Shown in pieces: positions 15,806 through 22,798 of a stretch of DNA of 64,000 bases. A model generated the notes under the pieces. The model was given only the letters and a program-made list of their open reading frames with translations, did not search any database and was not told where the DNA came from. The DNA is from Bdellovibrionales bacterium CG10_big_fil_rev_8_21_14_0_10_45_34 (GTDB lineage Bacteria; Bdellovibrionota; Bdellovibrionia; Bdellovibrionales; 1-14-0-10-45-34): the NCBI GenBank assembly GCA_002778785.1, contig PEZS01000016.1:274453-338452 (forward strand), given 5' to 3'. The position numbers and the translations under genes were made by a program. How positions within the stretch are numbered: the stretch's first letter is position 1; each line of letters begins with the position of its first letter.

Positions 15806-16684
15806 ATGAATGAACAAATTAAGAAACCACGGGAACTACTGCTTTACTACACACCAGTCTATAACGTCGTTATTCAAAATTGGCTGTTTAGCCTTGTTGA
15901 AAGAACGTTGATCACATTGTTTGCCAGCTATCAAAAGAATGGCTGCGAGTTGAGCCGCGAAGTTCTTAAAAGACATTGTGAGTGCGGGCCATACCACCTT
16001 GAACGCGCGGTTAAGCGACTTGAGTTCATGGGGATAATTGCAGTCCAGCGTGGCGGTAAGCGAAGCTACAATCCGCCACGACGTGATACCAACCGTTATT
16101 TTTTCCAAAACGATCCATATAGCTGGCGAGTGACCAAGGAACTTCAAGACCGCATTGCCGAAGAAACTGCGCAGTTGGGTAAAGCGCCACGAACTTTCAC
16201 ACATCAGGGCTACGCCGATAAAAAGGCTTTGGATTACGCCTTTGGACACTCCGTTCCGGCCTACGCGTGCGGTAAAAAAGGACGGCGGAAACTAAATCAG
16301 GCACGACAAAGCGTGGAGAATACCGCCGAAGTTCAAGGGCCGACGACCGACGAAACAAAGTGGACCAGCAAATCCCAAAAAATTACCGCTGATGACGTAC
16401 GGTTCAGTTATGTCGCCAGAGAATACTACCGCTACATTGACGATATGAAAACCGCCGGTGAGTTTTCCGATCACGGCTTTTCAAGCCATCAACTAACCTA
16501 CTTTGAACGGCTCTATGCCGTTTTCATGGAACGCAGAAAACGGCCCCACAGTGAAGACGACGTTAAACTTTTTAATAAAATCGCGGACTGGCTCAATGAG
16601 AACAAATCAAACTTGGAAATATCAAACGAGCTTGGGCGTTTGGATCAGAAAATTAAAAAAGATGGCAGCGAAACGGAGAAATAG
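15806..16684 (+). CDS. Winged-helix protein, possible replication initiator or regulator
   Basis: 292 aa. The first 100 residues look like a winged helix of the type seen in plasmid and phage replication proteins: VVIQNWLFSLVERTLITLF, then a recognition-like helix (LSREVLKRHCECGPYHLERAVKRLEFMGII) and a wing (VQRGGKRSYNPP). Residues 170-290 are polar and helical, with no enzyme motif. The start is supported by GGGAGGG. It is the first gene rightward of the dyad-rich gap and 2 bp ahead of the next gene, so the two form an operon. A role in replication is inference from position and fold. Confidence 0.6.
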   Translation: MNEQIKKPRELLLYYTPVYNVVIQNWLFSLVERTLITLFASYQKNGCELSREVLKRHCECGPYHLERAVKRLEFMGIIAVQRGGKRSYNPPRRDTNRYFFQNDPYSWRVTKELQDRIAEETAQLGKAPRTFTHQGYADKKALDYAFGHSVPAYACGKKGRRKLNQARQSVENTAEVQGPTTDETKWTSKSQKITADDVRFSYVAREYYRYIDDMKTAGEFSDHGFSSHQLTYFERLYAVFMERRKRPHSEDDVKLFNKIADWLNENKSNLEISNELGRLDQKIKKDGSETEK

Positions 16685-16686
16685 AA

Positions 16687-17019
16687 ATGGAACCCATCAA
16701 ACTATCCAAGCTAACAAAAGCAGAACTTAAACATAGGCAAGTTCAACCTGTGGACGTTGTAAGCTACACGATCCAACTTCTTAACGACCGCTACCCTAAA
16801 GTGGAATTGATCGGCGGTCACTGTAAGCTACCGCACGGCCGCGTCGTTCAAAAAATGGAATGGCACTTGTTCAATGAATGGTGCCGTGCCGAGGAACAAT
16901 TCAATGTGGAAAAAAAGAATTGGGTCAAAATTGAAGATGAGTTTTACGACGTGGAAGAAATAGTAATCAAGTTCGCGGCGGCAAAAATTGAAATTGAAAA
17001 CGACCTTTTAAAAAAATGA
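16687..17019 (+). CDS. Small acidic unknown protein, paralogue of 20899-21219
   Basis: 110 aa. It aligns along its length with the protein at 20899-21219: LSKLTKAELKHRQVQPVDV versus LTGLTKGQLDNLEVRPVNV, RYPKVELIG versus CFPEVKLLG, and WVKIEDEFYDVEEIV versus WVEIDGDFYDVDAVV, both ending ENDL or DNDL. No signal peptide, no metal motif. It follows the winged-helix gene by 2 bp with GGAG before the ATG. Such small duplicated island proteins can be anti-defence, anti-restriction or copy-control factors, but nothing here decides between them. Confidence 0.65.
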   Translation: MEPIKLSKLTKAELKHRQVQPVDVVSYTIQLLNDRYPKVELIGGHCKLPHGRVVQKMEWHLFNEWCRAEEQFNVEKKNWVKIEDEFYDVEEIVIKFAAAKIEIENDLLKK

Positions 17020-17082
17020 ACAAGGGGGCTGAAACGCGACTCCGCGAAAGGAAGAAACGGAGCTTTGTTCCGTGATATTCAA

Positions 17083-17205
17083 TCAGGGGTAGTCATCGTC
17101 GGTGTCTTGTTTTTTCTTCTTTTGTTTTTTGGATATGGAATCCTCAAACCCGAAGCCAAGACCCAGAATGAATGCTATTAAAACCCACCAAATTGAAACC
17201 TCCAC
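17083..17205 (-). CDS. Very small predicted membrane protein (40 aa)
   Basis: GTG start at 17205 preceded by AGGGGG at 6-7 bases, a strong ribosome site. The product has one N-terminal hydrophobic segment (WWVLIAFILGLGFGF) and a highly charged tail (SKKQKKKKQDTDDDYP). It follows the other small membrane-protein frame at 17248 by 42 bp on the same strand, so the two could be an operon. It has the build of small single-span toxins or membrane modulators, but no family is recognised. Confidence 0.45.
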   Translation of the reverse strand: MEVSIWWVLIAFILGLGFGFEDSISKKQKKKKQDTDDDYP

Positions 17206-17247
17206 TTTATCCCCCTTGCTCGTCCCTTAAATAGATTCCGAGGGATT

Positions 17248-17451
17248 CTAAGGCCACCAAAGGTCTACGAGGCCAATAAGCCACCACAGAAGCCCTGAAA
17301 CAGCCAGCATTGCCAGTGCCGGCAGTCCACCCCCAAGCCACAGCCACCCAAGGCCACCGAATAGGGTTCCAAGCCAATAGATGGCCAACCATTCAATAAC
17401 GATGGTTTTAACTTTTCGCGGTCGGCCCGCCGTTGGTCGAGTCTGCTTCAT
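17248..17451 (-). CDS. Small predicted membrane protein (67 aa)
   Basis: A basic N-terminus (MKQTRPTAGRPRKVKT) is followed by two hydrophobic stretches rich in Trp, Leu and Gly (WLAIYWLGTLFGGLGWLWL and ALAMLAVSGLLWWLIGLV). The ATG lies one base from the edge of the inverted repeat 17452-17496, which sits between this gene and the divergent gene at 17508; that shared arrangement supports a real divergent pair. The ribosome site is weak, so confidence is moderate. Confidence 0.45.
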   Translation of the reverse strand: MKQTRPTAGRPRKVKTIVIEWLAIYWLGTLFGGLGWLWLGGGLPALAMLAVSGLLWWLIGLVDLWWP

Positions 17452-17496
17452 GTAGAGTAAATGGATTGCTCGCGCGACTGATCCATTTACTTCTAC
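17452..17496. promoter_or_regulatory. Inverted repeat in a divergent promoter region (candidate operator)
   Basis: GTAGAGTAAATGGAT (17452-17466) and ATCCATTTACTTCTAC (17481-17496) are reverse complements except for one inserted base, around a 14-base centre. The site fills most of the 56-bp gap between the divergent ATGs at 17451 and 17508. The half-site word ATCCATTTA recurs upstream of the genes at 15806 and 18077. Confidence 0.6.
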
Positions 17497-17507
17497 GGAG
17501 GTCAGTT

Positions 17508-17912
17508 ATGGAACTTGAACACATGAACATTATTTTGCTGAACAAAAAATTTCTGTCCGAGGTCGGACTTAGGCTTTTAATTTATGCCCAACTTGCCCGT
17601 GAGGTCTCGGGCATAGGTAACGAAAAACGAATCGTATTTCTAAGCCGTCGCCGCATCTGCAAAAGGCTTTCAATATCAATGGGCGCCTGCCGTTCGGCCA
17701 TCCGGCAACTCATCGGCTACGGCTTTATCATTATGTGCGACAGTCGTGGGAATAAGATCGAAGATTTCTCTTCTAATTATATTTTCATCAATCCAAAAGA
17801 AAAGCTCAATCACGATAAGATCAAATCTATTTTAGATTTGATCGAGAAGTCCAAACAGACAAGCGCGGGATCGGTGGATGATCGCGCGGTTGGACTGTTT
17901 GACGATATTTAG
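17508..17912 (+). CDS. Small winged-helix-like DNA-binding protein
   Basis: 134 aa from the ATG at 17508 (GGAGG upstream; a longer frame starts at 17433 but would run through the inverted repeat). Residues 15-85 resemble a winged helix: VGLRLLIYAQLAREV, then IVFLSRRRICKRLSISMGACRSAIRQLIGYGFIIM, with a turn GNKIEDFSSNYIFI. The organisation is similar to the first domain of the protein at 15806. It probably binds the inverted repeat in front of it, as divergent regulators often do; this is inference. Confidence 0.6.
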   Translation: MELEHMNIILLNKKFLSEVGLRLLIYAQLAREVSGIGNEKRIVFLSRRRICKRLSISMGACRSAIRQLIGYGFIIMCDSRGNKIEDFSSNYIFINPKEKLNHDKIKSILDLIEKSKQTSAGSVDDRAVGLFDDI

Positions 17913-18076
17913 GAGAGGTGGAGATACATAAAGTATATCCAGAATAATTATTCTGGATTGCTATTAGGTGCGCGTGTCGTTTGATGACCGTGGAGCGTTG
18001 GTAAATCCATTTAACTTTGAAAGATGCAGTTCAATTTTTGTAATTGCGTCTCGAAAAAAAAGAAAGGAGCATTTTT

Positions 18077-18298
18077 ATGAGCTTAAAAGAAAAGATAAAC
18101 TGGTATCCGTTCGTTGAATTGCCTGACTACAAAATCCGTTACCTCATTCGTGATTCAGCAAAAGACCCTATCGCGGTTCTACGATTTGATGACGACGGAA
18201 CACCTCATCTAAGGTATCTCAAGCCCATACCGCCGGGCCTTGAGATACCTATTCTGGACTTTGTGAATGACAGCCGAAAACTTCTTTTCGAACATTAG
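18077..18298 (+). CDS. Small hypothetical protein
   Basis: 73 aa from the ATG at 18077, with AAAGGAG upstream. Composition is mixed, with a beta-rich middle (YKIRYLIRDSAKDPIAVLRFDDDG) and no signal peptide or motif. Its last 4 bp overlap the convergent gene ending at 18295. An ATCCATTTA word lies 64 bp upstream (18005-18013), as seen before other rightward island genes. No family recognised. Confidence 0.5.
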   Translation: MSLKEKINWYPFVELPDYKIRYLIRDSAKDPIAVLRFDDDGTPHLRYLKPIPPGLEIPILDFVNDSRKLLFEH

Positions 18299-18873
18299 CT
18301 TGCATAGTGTTCTTTAACTTCACGACCAACAGCCAGGAAGCACCAGTTTACAAACTCTTCGTCAACTTCACGCATGATCACCGGCAGAAACGGCATCTCG
18401 ATCCATTGTTTTTCTTTAGCCTCCGACCACTGACCCGCCGTCAACTGGGTGTGTCGCTCAACTGCCATGTTCGTCAAAAAACTACGGGCGAGGTAATAAT
18501 CGTCCTTTCCGATTTTGGGCATGAGTTCGTGGTAGCGGTGCGGGAACAGGCTTTTAGCCGCGACCTTAATTTCCTCCATGTTGGGCTTTCTTGGAAACAG
18601 CTCCTTGATATGAAAGTCGTGTCGCATAGGATTGTAGCCGTTCTTTTTAATATCAAGTTCACGGTAGCGAGTTTCAATTTCGTGGTCGGACAGATGGACA
18701 TAGTGAATATGGGGCTTGATCCAAGTTTTGACTGCAAACCCAATGTGCTTGATGATTCCCACAATCAACGTTTTCAAAGCGACCGCCACACAGATCATCA
18801 GCCATGCGCCTCCGATCATTGGAACCGCGACCATCAGTAACCCTGGTATTGCTATTAGTAATGTCGCTATCAT
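18295..18873 (-). CDS. Membrane protein with cytoplasmic C-terminal domain, unknown
   Basis: 192 aa from the ATG at 18873, supported by GGAGG at 6 bases. Residues 2-57 are strongly hydrophobic and probably form two helices (ATLLIAIPGLLMVAVPMIGG and WLMICVAVALKTLIVGII). The remaining 130 residues are soluble, rich in His, Arg and Glu (HYVHLSDHEIETRYREL, DFHIKELFPRKPNMEEIKVAA). No enzyme motif is recognised. It lies 27 bp downstream of the 76-aa gene at 18901 and likely forms an operon with it and the lipoprotein gene. Confidence 0.6.
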   Translation of the reverse strand: MIATLLIAIPGLLMVAVPMIGGAWLMICVAVALKTLIVGIIKHIGFAVKTWIKPHIHYVHLSDHEIETRYRELDIKKNGYNPMRHDFHIKELFPRKPNMEEIKVAAKSLFPHRYHELMPKIGKDDYYLARSFLTNMAVERHTQLTAGQWSEAKEKQWIEMPFLPVIMREVDEEFVNWCFLAVGREVKEHYAS

Positions 18874-18900
18874 AAAATCCTCCGTTCCTATCGCAGGCAA

Positions 18901-19131
18901 CTAAACCCGCTTTTTTGCTTCCCTGATTTCGTGGTCTTCAATTTCGCGGGCGACCTGCATCACATCTTTGCGGATTTCTTTCATGATGAGGCCCAGTCCA
19001 TACCAGAGATCGAGTTCATCCAGTTCCATTAGTTGATCGTCTTGCTGATTTTCAAGAAGGTGCTCAAGGGATTTAAGCTTGAAGCAACATTCTCGAAGTT
19101 TCACATAGTCTGGTTTCTTTGATTGTTTCAT
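18901..19131 (-). CDS. Small helical hypothetical protein
   Basis: 76 aa from the ATG at 19131 (GAGGG at 8 bases; a GTG 15 bases upstream is possible but would overlap that site). It is almost wholly charged helix (CCFKLKSLEHLLENQQDDQLMELDELDLWYG, IREVAREIEDHEIREAKK-like end), probably a coiled coil. It sits between the lipoprotein gene (15 bp upstream) and the membrane protein gene (27 bp downstream), all on the minus strand. Function unknown. Confidence 0.5.
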   Translation of the reverse strand: MKQSKKPDYVKLRECCFKLKSLEHLLENQQDDQLMELDELDLWYGLGLIMKEIRKDVMQVAREIEDHEIREAKKRV

Positions 19132-19146
19132 ACCTTTGGCCCTCAC

Positions 19147-19914
19147 TTATCGGTGCGTGTAAAGCGTTGCCGATTCAATTTTGACGTTCGCATCTGTTCC
19201 TACTGGCAACGAAACCGTGAAAGATGGAGTGTCGGTGTTGTATCCGAAATATCCAGAGAACGAATTGCCTGTGGGCTTAGAAATTGTAGCCGACCAAAAA
19301 GCAACATTCTGGTAATAGATTTTGCTTACTGCCGAAAAATAAACTGGATACTCCGTAACATTCATTCCGTCGTAATAGCCGTGAACCATGAGCGTTAAAG
19401 TAGAATCCGAAGAAATAATGTTATTGCCTGCGACCAAATTCACCGAAGACTGGTTGATGTCACCCGTAGTTGAATCAACCGTGATTTGCGTCCCGCCGGC
19501 TCCGCTACAAGTCAGCGCGGTATAGCCGGAACAATACGGCTGATTTTCCGTGGTGGAAGGGATGAATGTTCCTCCCACATTGGCGCAGGCATTTTGGTGC
19601 GAACCGCTCGCACTACCTCCACCATTGACATAAAAGTCAACTCCGCTCAGGCGACAAATATCGGCGGTATTGATCATGTTCGTTGAATGCCAAACCCCGC
19701 CCGCATTTGAACAAGCCACTGAGTTAGAAGGCACGGCATAATTAGAAAGCAAAGCATTGTTTTTCACACATTGGTTGCCGGAACTGCCTGTCGACAAGTT
19801 TTCAAATGTGGCACTCCCTGATGGGCTGGCGCCTCCGTCGCTGTTTTCTCCGCCACCACTTCCTCCGCAGGCGGTCAAACCAAAAACCAATAAAACTAAA
19901 ATTGAAAGCCTCAT
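19147..19914 (-). CDS. Predicted Cys/Gly-rich surface lipoprotein
   Basis: 255 aa. The signal ends in lipobox LTAC (C16) after LSILVLLVFG, then a Gly/Ser linker (GGSGGGENSDGGASPSG). The N-terminal half has repeated short cysteine modules (VACSNAGGVW, NACANVGGTF, LTCSGAGG), and the C-terminal half is beta-rich (LTLMVHGYYDGMNVTEYPVYF). A strong ribosome site (GAGGAGG) precedes the ATG. It follows the XRE gene by 10 bp. An island-borne surface lipoprotein could act in surface or phage exclusion or in attachment; nothing in the sequence decides. Confidence 0.65.
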   Translation of the reverse strand: MRLSILVLLVFGLTACGGSGGGENSDGGASPSGSATFENLSTGSSGNQCVKNNALLSNYAVPSNSVACSNAGGVWHSTNMINTADICRLSGVDFYVNGGGSASGSHQNACANVGGTFIPSTTENQPYCSGYTALTCSGAGGTQITVDSTTGDINQSSVNLVAGNNIISSDSTLTLMVHGYYDGMNVTEYPVYFSAVSKIYYQNVAFWSATISKPTGNSFSGYFGYNTDTPSFTVSLPVGTDANVKIESATLYTHR

Positions 19915-19924
19915 AAATACCTCC

Positions 19925-20239
19925 TCAGGATTTGTTTTTTATTTTTTTGACCTTAATTTCAAAAGACCCAGAGAATAGTTCCGCCATCAATTCACCGATG
20001 AACTCACTTTTCTGCGAAGGCTCCTCCTGTCCGTAGAGCAAATAGAAAAGTGATACATGCAGAGACCGCGCGACCGCCATCACCGTTGAAATATCCCGCG
20101 GCTGACGATTGCTCCTCATGTGTGAGATCGTTGACAGCGGGACACCCGAAGAGAATGACAGTTCTTTGAGCGACAGCCCTTGCTCATTCATCAGCCGAAT
20201 CAAAGTCGGCCCCATTTTTACCTCCAGCTTTTTATCCAT
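19925..20239 (-). CDS. XRE-family transcriptional regulator
   Basis: 104 aa from the ATG at 20239 (GGAG upstream; a frame extending to 20359 adds an unlikely Ser/Arg-rich leader). The helix-turn-helix is clear: LIRLMNEQGLSLKELSFSSGVPLSTISHMRSNRQPRDISTVMAVARSLHVSLFYLLYG, covering residues 10-65. The C-terminal 35 residues are short and basic at the end (EIKVKKIKNKS). It lies at the head of the minus-strand run 20239-18295 and next to a 659-bp gap rich in palindromes, so it is a good candidate for the island's main repressor. Confidence 0.8.
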   Translation of the reverse strand: MDKKLEVKMGPTLIRLMNEQGLSLKELSFSSGVPLSTISHMRSNRQPRDISTVMAVARSLHVSLFYLLYGQEEPSQKSEFIGELMAELFSGSFEIKVKKIKNKS

Positions 20240-20560
20240 CGTGGTCACTCCGTTCTTATCGTGAGCGAGTGAGCCGAAGTTCATGTCCTTTTCCCCAGAG
20301 AAAAACTTTTCTCTCTTGCGGCTACGAGGCAATGAACTTTCAAACTCACAAACGCCCATGAATAGATCCTGTCGCGCTTGGTTTTACTTGTACGCGCAAA
20401 AATAAAAAATCATTGCAAATCACCATAAGCGCTTGAGATCGCTGGCCGTGGAGCGCACCGTTTTGGGAACGGCGCAGTTCTTGATCGTTGGTTGCGCAAA
20501 TCGCTGACGGGACGACTTCTCTAAAGAACAATTTTTTTCGTTAAAAATGCTGGTCGCAGA

Positions 20561-20601
20561 AATTATTAAAAATGCCGATGGGTGGCCGATTTTTAATAAT
20601 T
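20561..20601. repeat. Perfect AT-rich inverted repeat, 13-bp arms
   Basis: AATTATTAAAAAT (20561-20573) and ATTTTTAATAATT (20589-20601) with a 15-bp GC-rich centre. The same word occurs singly or paired in other island gaps, at 9952-9964, 10126-10138 and, in related form, 21313-21342. Confidence 0.7.
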
Positions 20602-20833
20602 TGGACGATTGTTTTAAACGGCGTTAAATAGGCACAGGAAATCTCGGCATTGGCTGACCCACTTATGTTCGCCGAAAACTCCGCTACGGGCTTTCTGGAG
20701 CCGTTTAAAGCCATGCGGTTAGTTGAGGTCTGGGGTAGCTTGGACTTCGGTTTTAATAATTCGCATTTAATAATCGGCGTTGTAATAGCACAGGGTTATA
20801 AAAAACGCGGGAACGTCACAGGTCACTACGGCC

Positions 20834-20867
20834 AAAAAAATAAAAGCACCCATTGTTCAGGTGCTTC
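20834..20867 (-). terminator. Rho-independent terminator of the gene at 20899-21219
   Basis: On the minus strand, AAGCACC/GGTGCTT form a 7-bp stem around a 9-base loop, followed by a run of U residues (complement of seven As at 20834-20840). It lies 32 bp after the stop codon. It is nearly identical to the terminator at 21385-21418. Confidence 0.85.
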
Positions 20868-20898
20868 ATTAAGTTTGTTCCATTTCAAGACATTTCAT

Positions 20899-21219
20899 TT
20901 ATAGGTCGTTATCAACATCAAAACCCGCGTCTTCCAGCGCGGACACTACGGCGTCCACGTCGTAAAAGTCGCCATCAATTTCTACCCAGCGTTTATCGGC
21001 CACGTTGTTACTTTTCTCATCGCAGCAGCAAAGGCGAAATGCGATAGGATCTATTTCCCGAACAATTGTGCCGTGATCGCGGGTAAAACTTCCCAGTAAC
21101 TTTACTTCTGGGAAACATTCGTTGATTGTCTCCTCCGTGTAGTCCTCAACATTCACCGGACGCACTTCTAAGTTATCCAGTTGGCCTTTTGTTAGGCCCG
21201 TTAGTTTGACTGTGTTCAT
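20899..21219 (-). CDS. Small acidic unknown protein, paralogue of 16687-17019
   Basis: 106 aa from the ATG at 21219 (GGAG upstream; an alternative start at 21255 gives a basic leader with no ribosome site). It aligns with the protein at 16687 through conserved LTKGQLDNLEVRPV, FPEVKLLG, WVEIDGDFYDV and the DNDL end, but has a CCCDEK cysteine cluster the other lacks. It has its own promoter region and terminator, both closely similar to those of the next gene (21464-21832), which suggests regulatory modules copied together with small cargo genes. Confidence 0.6.
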   Translation of the reverse strand: MNTVKLTGLTKGQLDNLEVRPVNVEDYTEETINECFPEVKLLGSFTRDHGTIVREIDPIAFRLCCCDEKSNNVADKRWVEIDGDFYDVDAVVSALEDAGFDVDNDL

Positions 21220-21312
21220 AACCTTACTCCTTTTCGTTTTAGTTTTGGCCCCCACCGTGAGTGCCGTTATTTTCTAAATAGGAAATTTTTTGAGTAGGCA
21301 GGCTTCTTTCCG

Positions 21313-21342
21313 CCGTTTTAATAAAAATAATTATTAAAACGG
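21313..21342. repeat. Perfect inverted repeat with CCGTTTTAATAA arms
   Basis: CCGTTTTAATAA (21313-21324) and TTATTAAAACGG (21331-21342), a 12-bp perfect dyad with a 6-bp centre, followed on the plus strand by TTTTTT. A half copy (TTATTAAAACGG) recurs near 21928 upstream of the gene at 21464-21832. It could be an operator or a plus-strand terminator. Confidence 0.65.
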
Positions 21343-21384
21343 TTTTTTCCGTTCATCTTGTTTGGGTGGGCTGGACCGTTAAGC

Positions 21385-21418
21385 CAAAAAAAAGAAGCAC
21401 CCATTGTTCGGGTGCTTC
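21385..21418 (-). terminator. Rho-independent terminator of the gene at 21464-21832
   Basis: On the minus strand, GAAGCACCC/GGGTGCTTC form a perfect 9-bp stem with a 7-base loop, followed by eight U residues. It lies 45 bp after the stop codon. Stem and loop nearly match the terminator at 20834-20867. Confidence 0.88.
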
Positions 21419-21463
21419 AGTCAATTTGTGTCATTGATTTAATCCTGATGAGTAGTGAGGTAA

Positions 21464-21832
21464 CTAAATGCGATGGCCTAAACCACGAAGAAACTCCGTA
21501 GCCTCGTCTTGGCTTTTGTGCTTGTGAATTAGAAAGCGGTCGCCCATTGTTGCGTCATGGTGGCCAATTTTCACTTCCCAATGGTCAACGCGGTCGTAAA
21601 CTACGAAGCTTGCATCAAATGATAAGCTCAACAGCTTTTCTCCATTGCCCTCAACAATTCTGCAAACTTTGTCACGGTCCCAACCGAAAGCTTTCGCGCT
21701 CATGGAGTAAATCCCTTTCGGGAAAACACGGTTCAAGTCTTTTGCAACCCATTGCCAATAGTCTTCGCCATATTCCTCCGCGTCCCAGTGGTTACTAAAA
21801 GCTAAAATTGGTTCCTCATTTTTATTGTTCAT
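21464..21832 (-). CDS. Hypothetical protein
   Basis: 122 aa from the ATG at 21832 (AAAGGA upstream; an earlier start at 21865 is possible). It contains SNHWDAEEYGEDYWQWVAKDLNRVFP and, near the end, FLIHKHKSQDEATEFLRGLGHRI. No signal peptide, membrane helix or known motif. It has its own terminator and a promoter region resembling that of the gene at 20899-21219, so the two are likely controlled alike. Function unknown. Confidence 0.55.
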   Translation of the reverse strand: MNNKNEEPILAFSNHWDAEEYGEDYWQWVAKDLNRVFPKGIYSMSAKAFGWDRDKVCRIVEGNGEKLLSLSFDASFVVYDRVDHWEVKIGHHDATMGDRFLIHKHKSQDEATEFLRGLGHRI

Positions 21833-21978
21833 ACATTCGTCCTTTCGTTTTGTTATGGCCCTCACTACGAGAGCCGTTACTTTTTAAATAGCGGTTTTTT
21901 AGGCCAACCGGATTTTTTCTGACCATTTTTTTATTAAAACGGTGTTTCCGATTTATGATTTTTGAATAGTCCACTTTA

Positions 21979-22797
21979 TTAGCGGCCCATCAGTGCTTTT
22001 TTTTTAAACGCGACCAAACCACCTGGCAGCTCAATTCGTTTGCCATCACAGCTCAAGAGCTTATCCATCAGGTCTTGTCGTTCATTGGTGACTGTGTAGC
22101 CGTATTTTTCGCAGCTAAAATAGCGGCAAACGATATGCTTAATGCGGTCTTCGCCAAAATCTCTTACGAAATCGTCAAGAGTAAAGCCAGACATCAGGTC
22201 TGTGACGTAATCCAGCTGTTCGTCGTAGCTCATTTTTAGAAATACCTCATCGCCAACGATGGTTTGTTCATAGTCGTCGCGTGCCAGCTCATAGAGTTTT
22301 TTAAAAATGTCATCCACGTCGTCATTACGAAGTCCCAACTTTATGTCATCCCATGAAATATCAGTAACTTCTTGAGCGCGGCAGTCTTCTTCCAATTCGT
22401 CAGCAAGATGTAGAGCAAGAGCTGATAAACCAAAGGCGCCTATGACCTTGTAGTAGTGGTCGGTCAAAATTAAGTCCGCCATGACATCACCATTACCGTC
22501 GTCATTGTCAGCGTCGTCTGCCGTGAAGTTCTCAATGAACATGCTGACTATTTCTTGTCCTTGATTTTCTGGGAGGTTCATTAGGTGGGCGATATTCAAA
22601 CAAGTATTGTAGTGAGCATCGGTCCACCCATGGTCTTTCGCTATTTTTTGGATTTTAGTCGCATGAACGACCAGGCTATCAACTTCACCTACGTTTCCGT
22701 CTTGAATTGCTTTGTCTATCGCTTTCCGCTCATCATGCTCACCCAGATATGACGTCAAAAGAGCTTCTTCAAGCGGCTTGGTTTTTTTCTTGCTCAT
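21979..22797 (-). CDS. Acidic helical unknown protein, coupled to the methyltransferase gene
   Basis: 272 aa from the ATG at 22797, 1 bp beyond the stop of the methyltransferase gene, with AGGCGG upstream. The protein is acidic and helical (DDADNDDGNGDVMADL; LALHLADELEEDCRAQEV; DDVDDIFKKLYELARDDYEQ), with no signal peptide. The tight spacing implies translation together with the fused methyltransferase. It could modulate or protect the methyltransferase, or act as a DNA mimic given its acidity, but no family is recognised. Confidence 0.6.
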   Translation of the reverse strand: MSKKKTKPLEEALLTSYLGEHDERKAIDKAIQDGNVGEVDSLVVHATKIQKIAKDHGWTDAHYNTCLNIAHLMNLPENQGQEIVSMFIENFTADDADNDDGNGDVMADLILTDHYYKVIGAFGLSALALHLADELEEDCRAQEVTDISWDDIKLGLRNDDVDDIFKKLYELARDDYEQTIVGDEVFLKMSYDEQLDYVTDLMSGFTLDDFVRDFGEDRIKHIVCRYFSCEKYGYTVTNERQDLMDKLLSCDGKRIELPGGLVAFKKKALMGR

Positions 22798-22798
22798 A

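Larger units (their letters stand above)
20240..20898. other. 659-bp gene-free region with palindromes and repeats
   Basis: Apart from the terminator at its right end, it holds a perfect 13-bp dyad AATTATTAAAAAT (20561-20573)/ATTTTTAATAATT (20589-20601) around GCCGATGGGTGGCCG, and TTTTAATAATTCGCATTTAATAATCGG near 20752. Open frames here are poor and cross these repeats, so no gene is called. It may hold regulatory sites of the XRE repressor or a replication or transfer origin. Confidence 0.5.

Noticed and set aside
20346-20531. Minus-strand frame upstream of the XRE gene
   Set aside because: Unusual composition, no ribosome site, and better explained as regulatory DNA.
20650-20904. Plus-strand frame in the palindrome-rich gap
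   Set aside because: It runs through the terminator of the opposite gene and the AT-rich repeats, and has no ribosome site.
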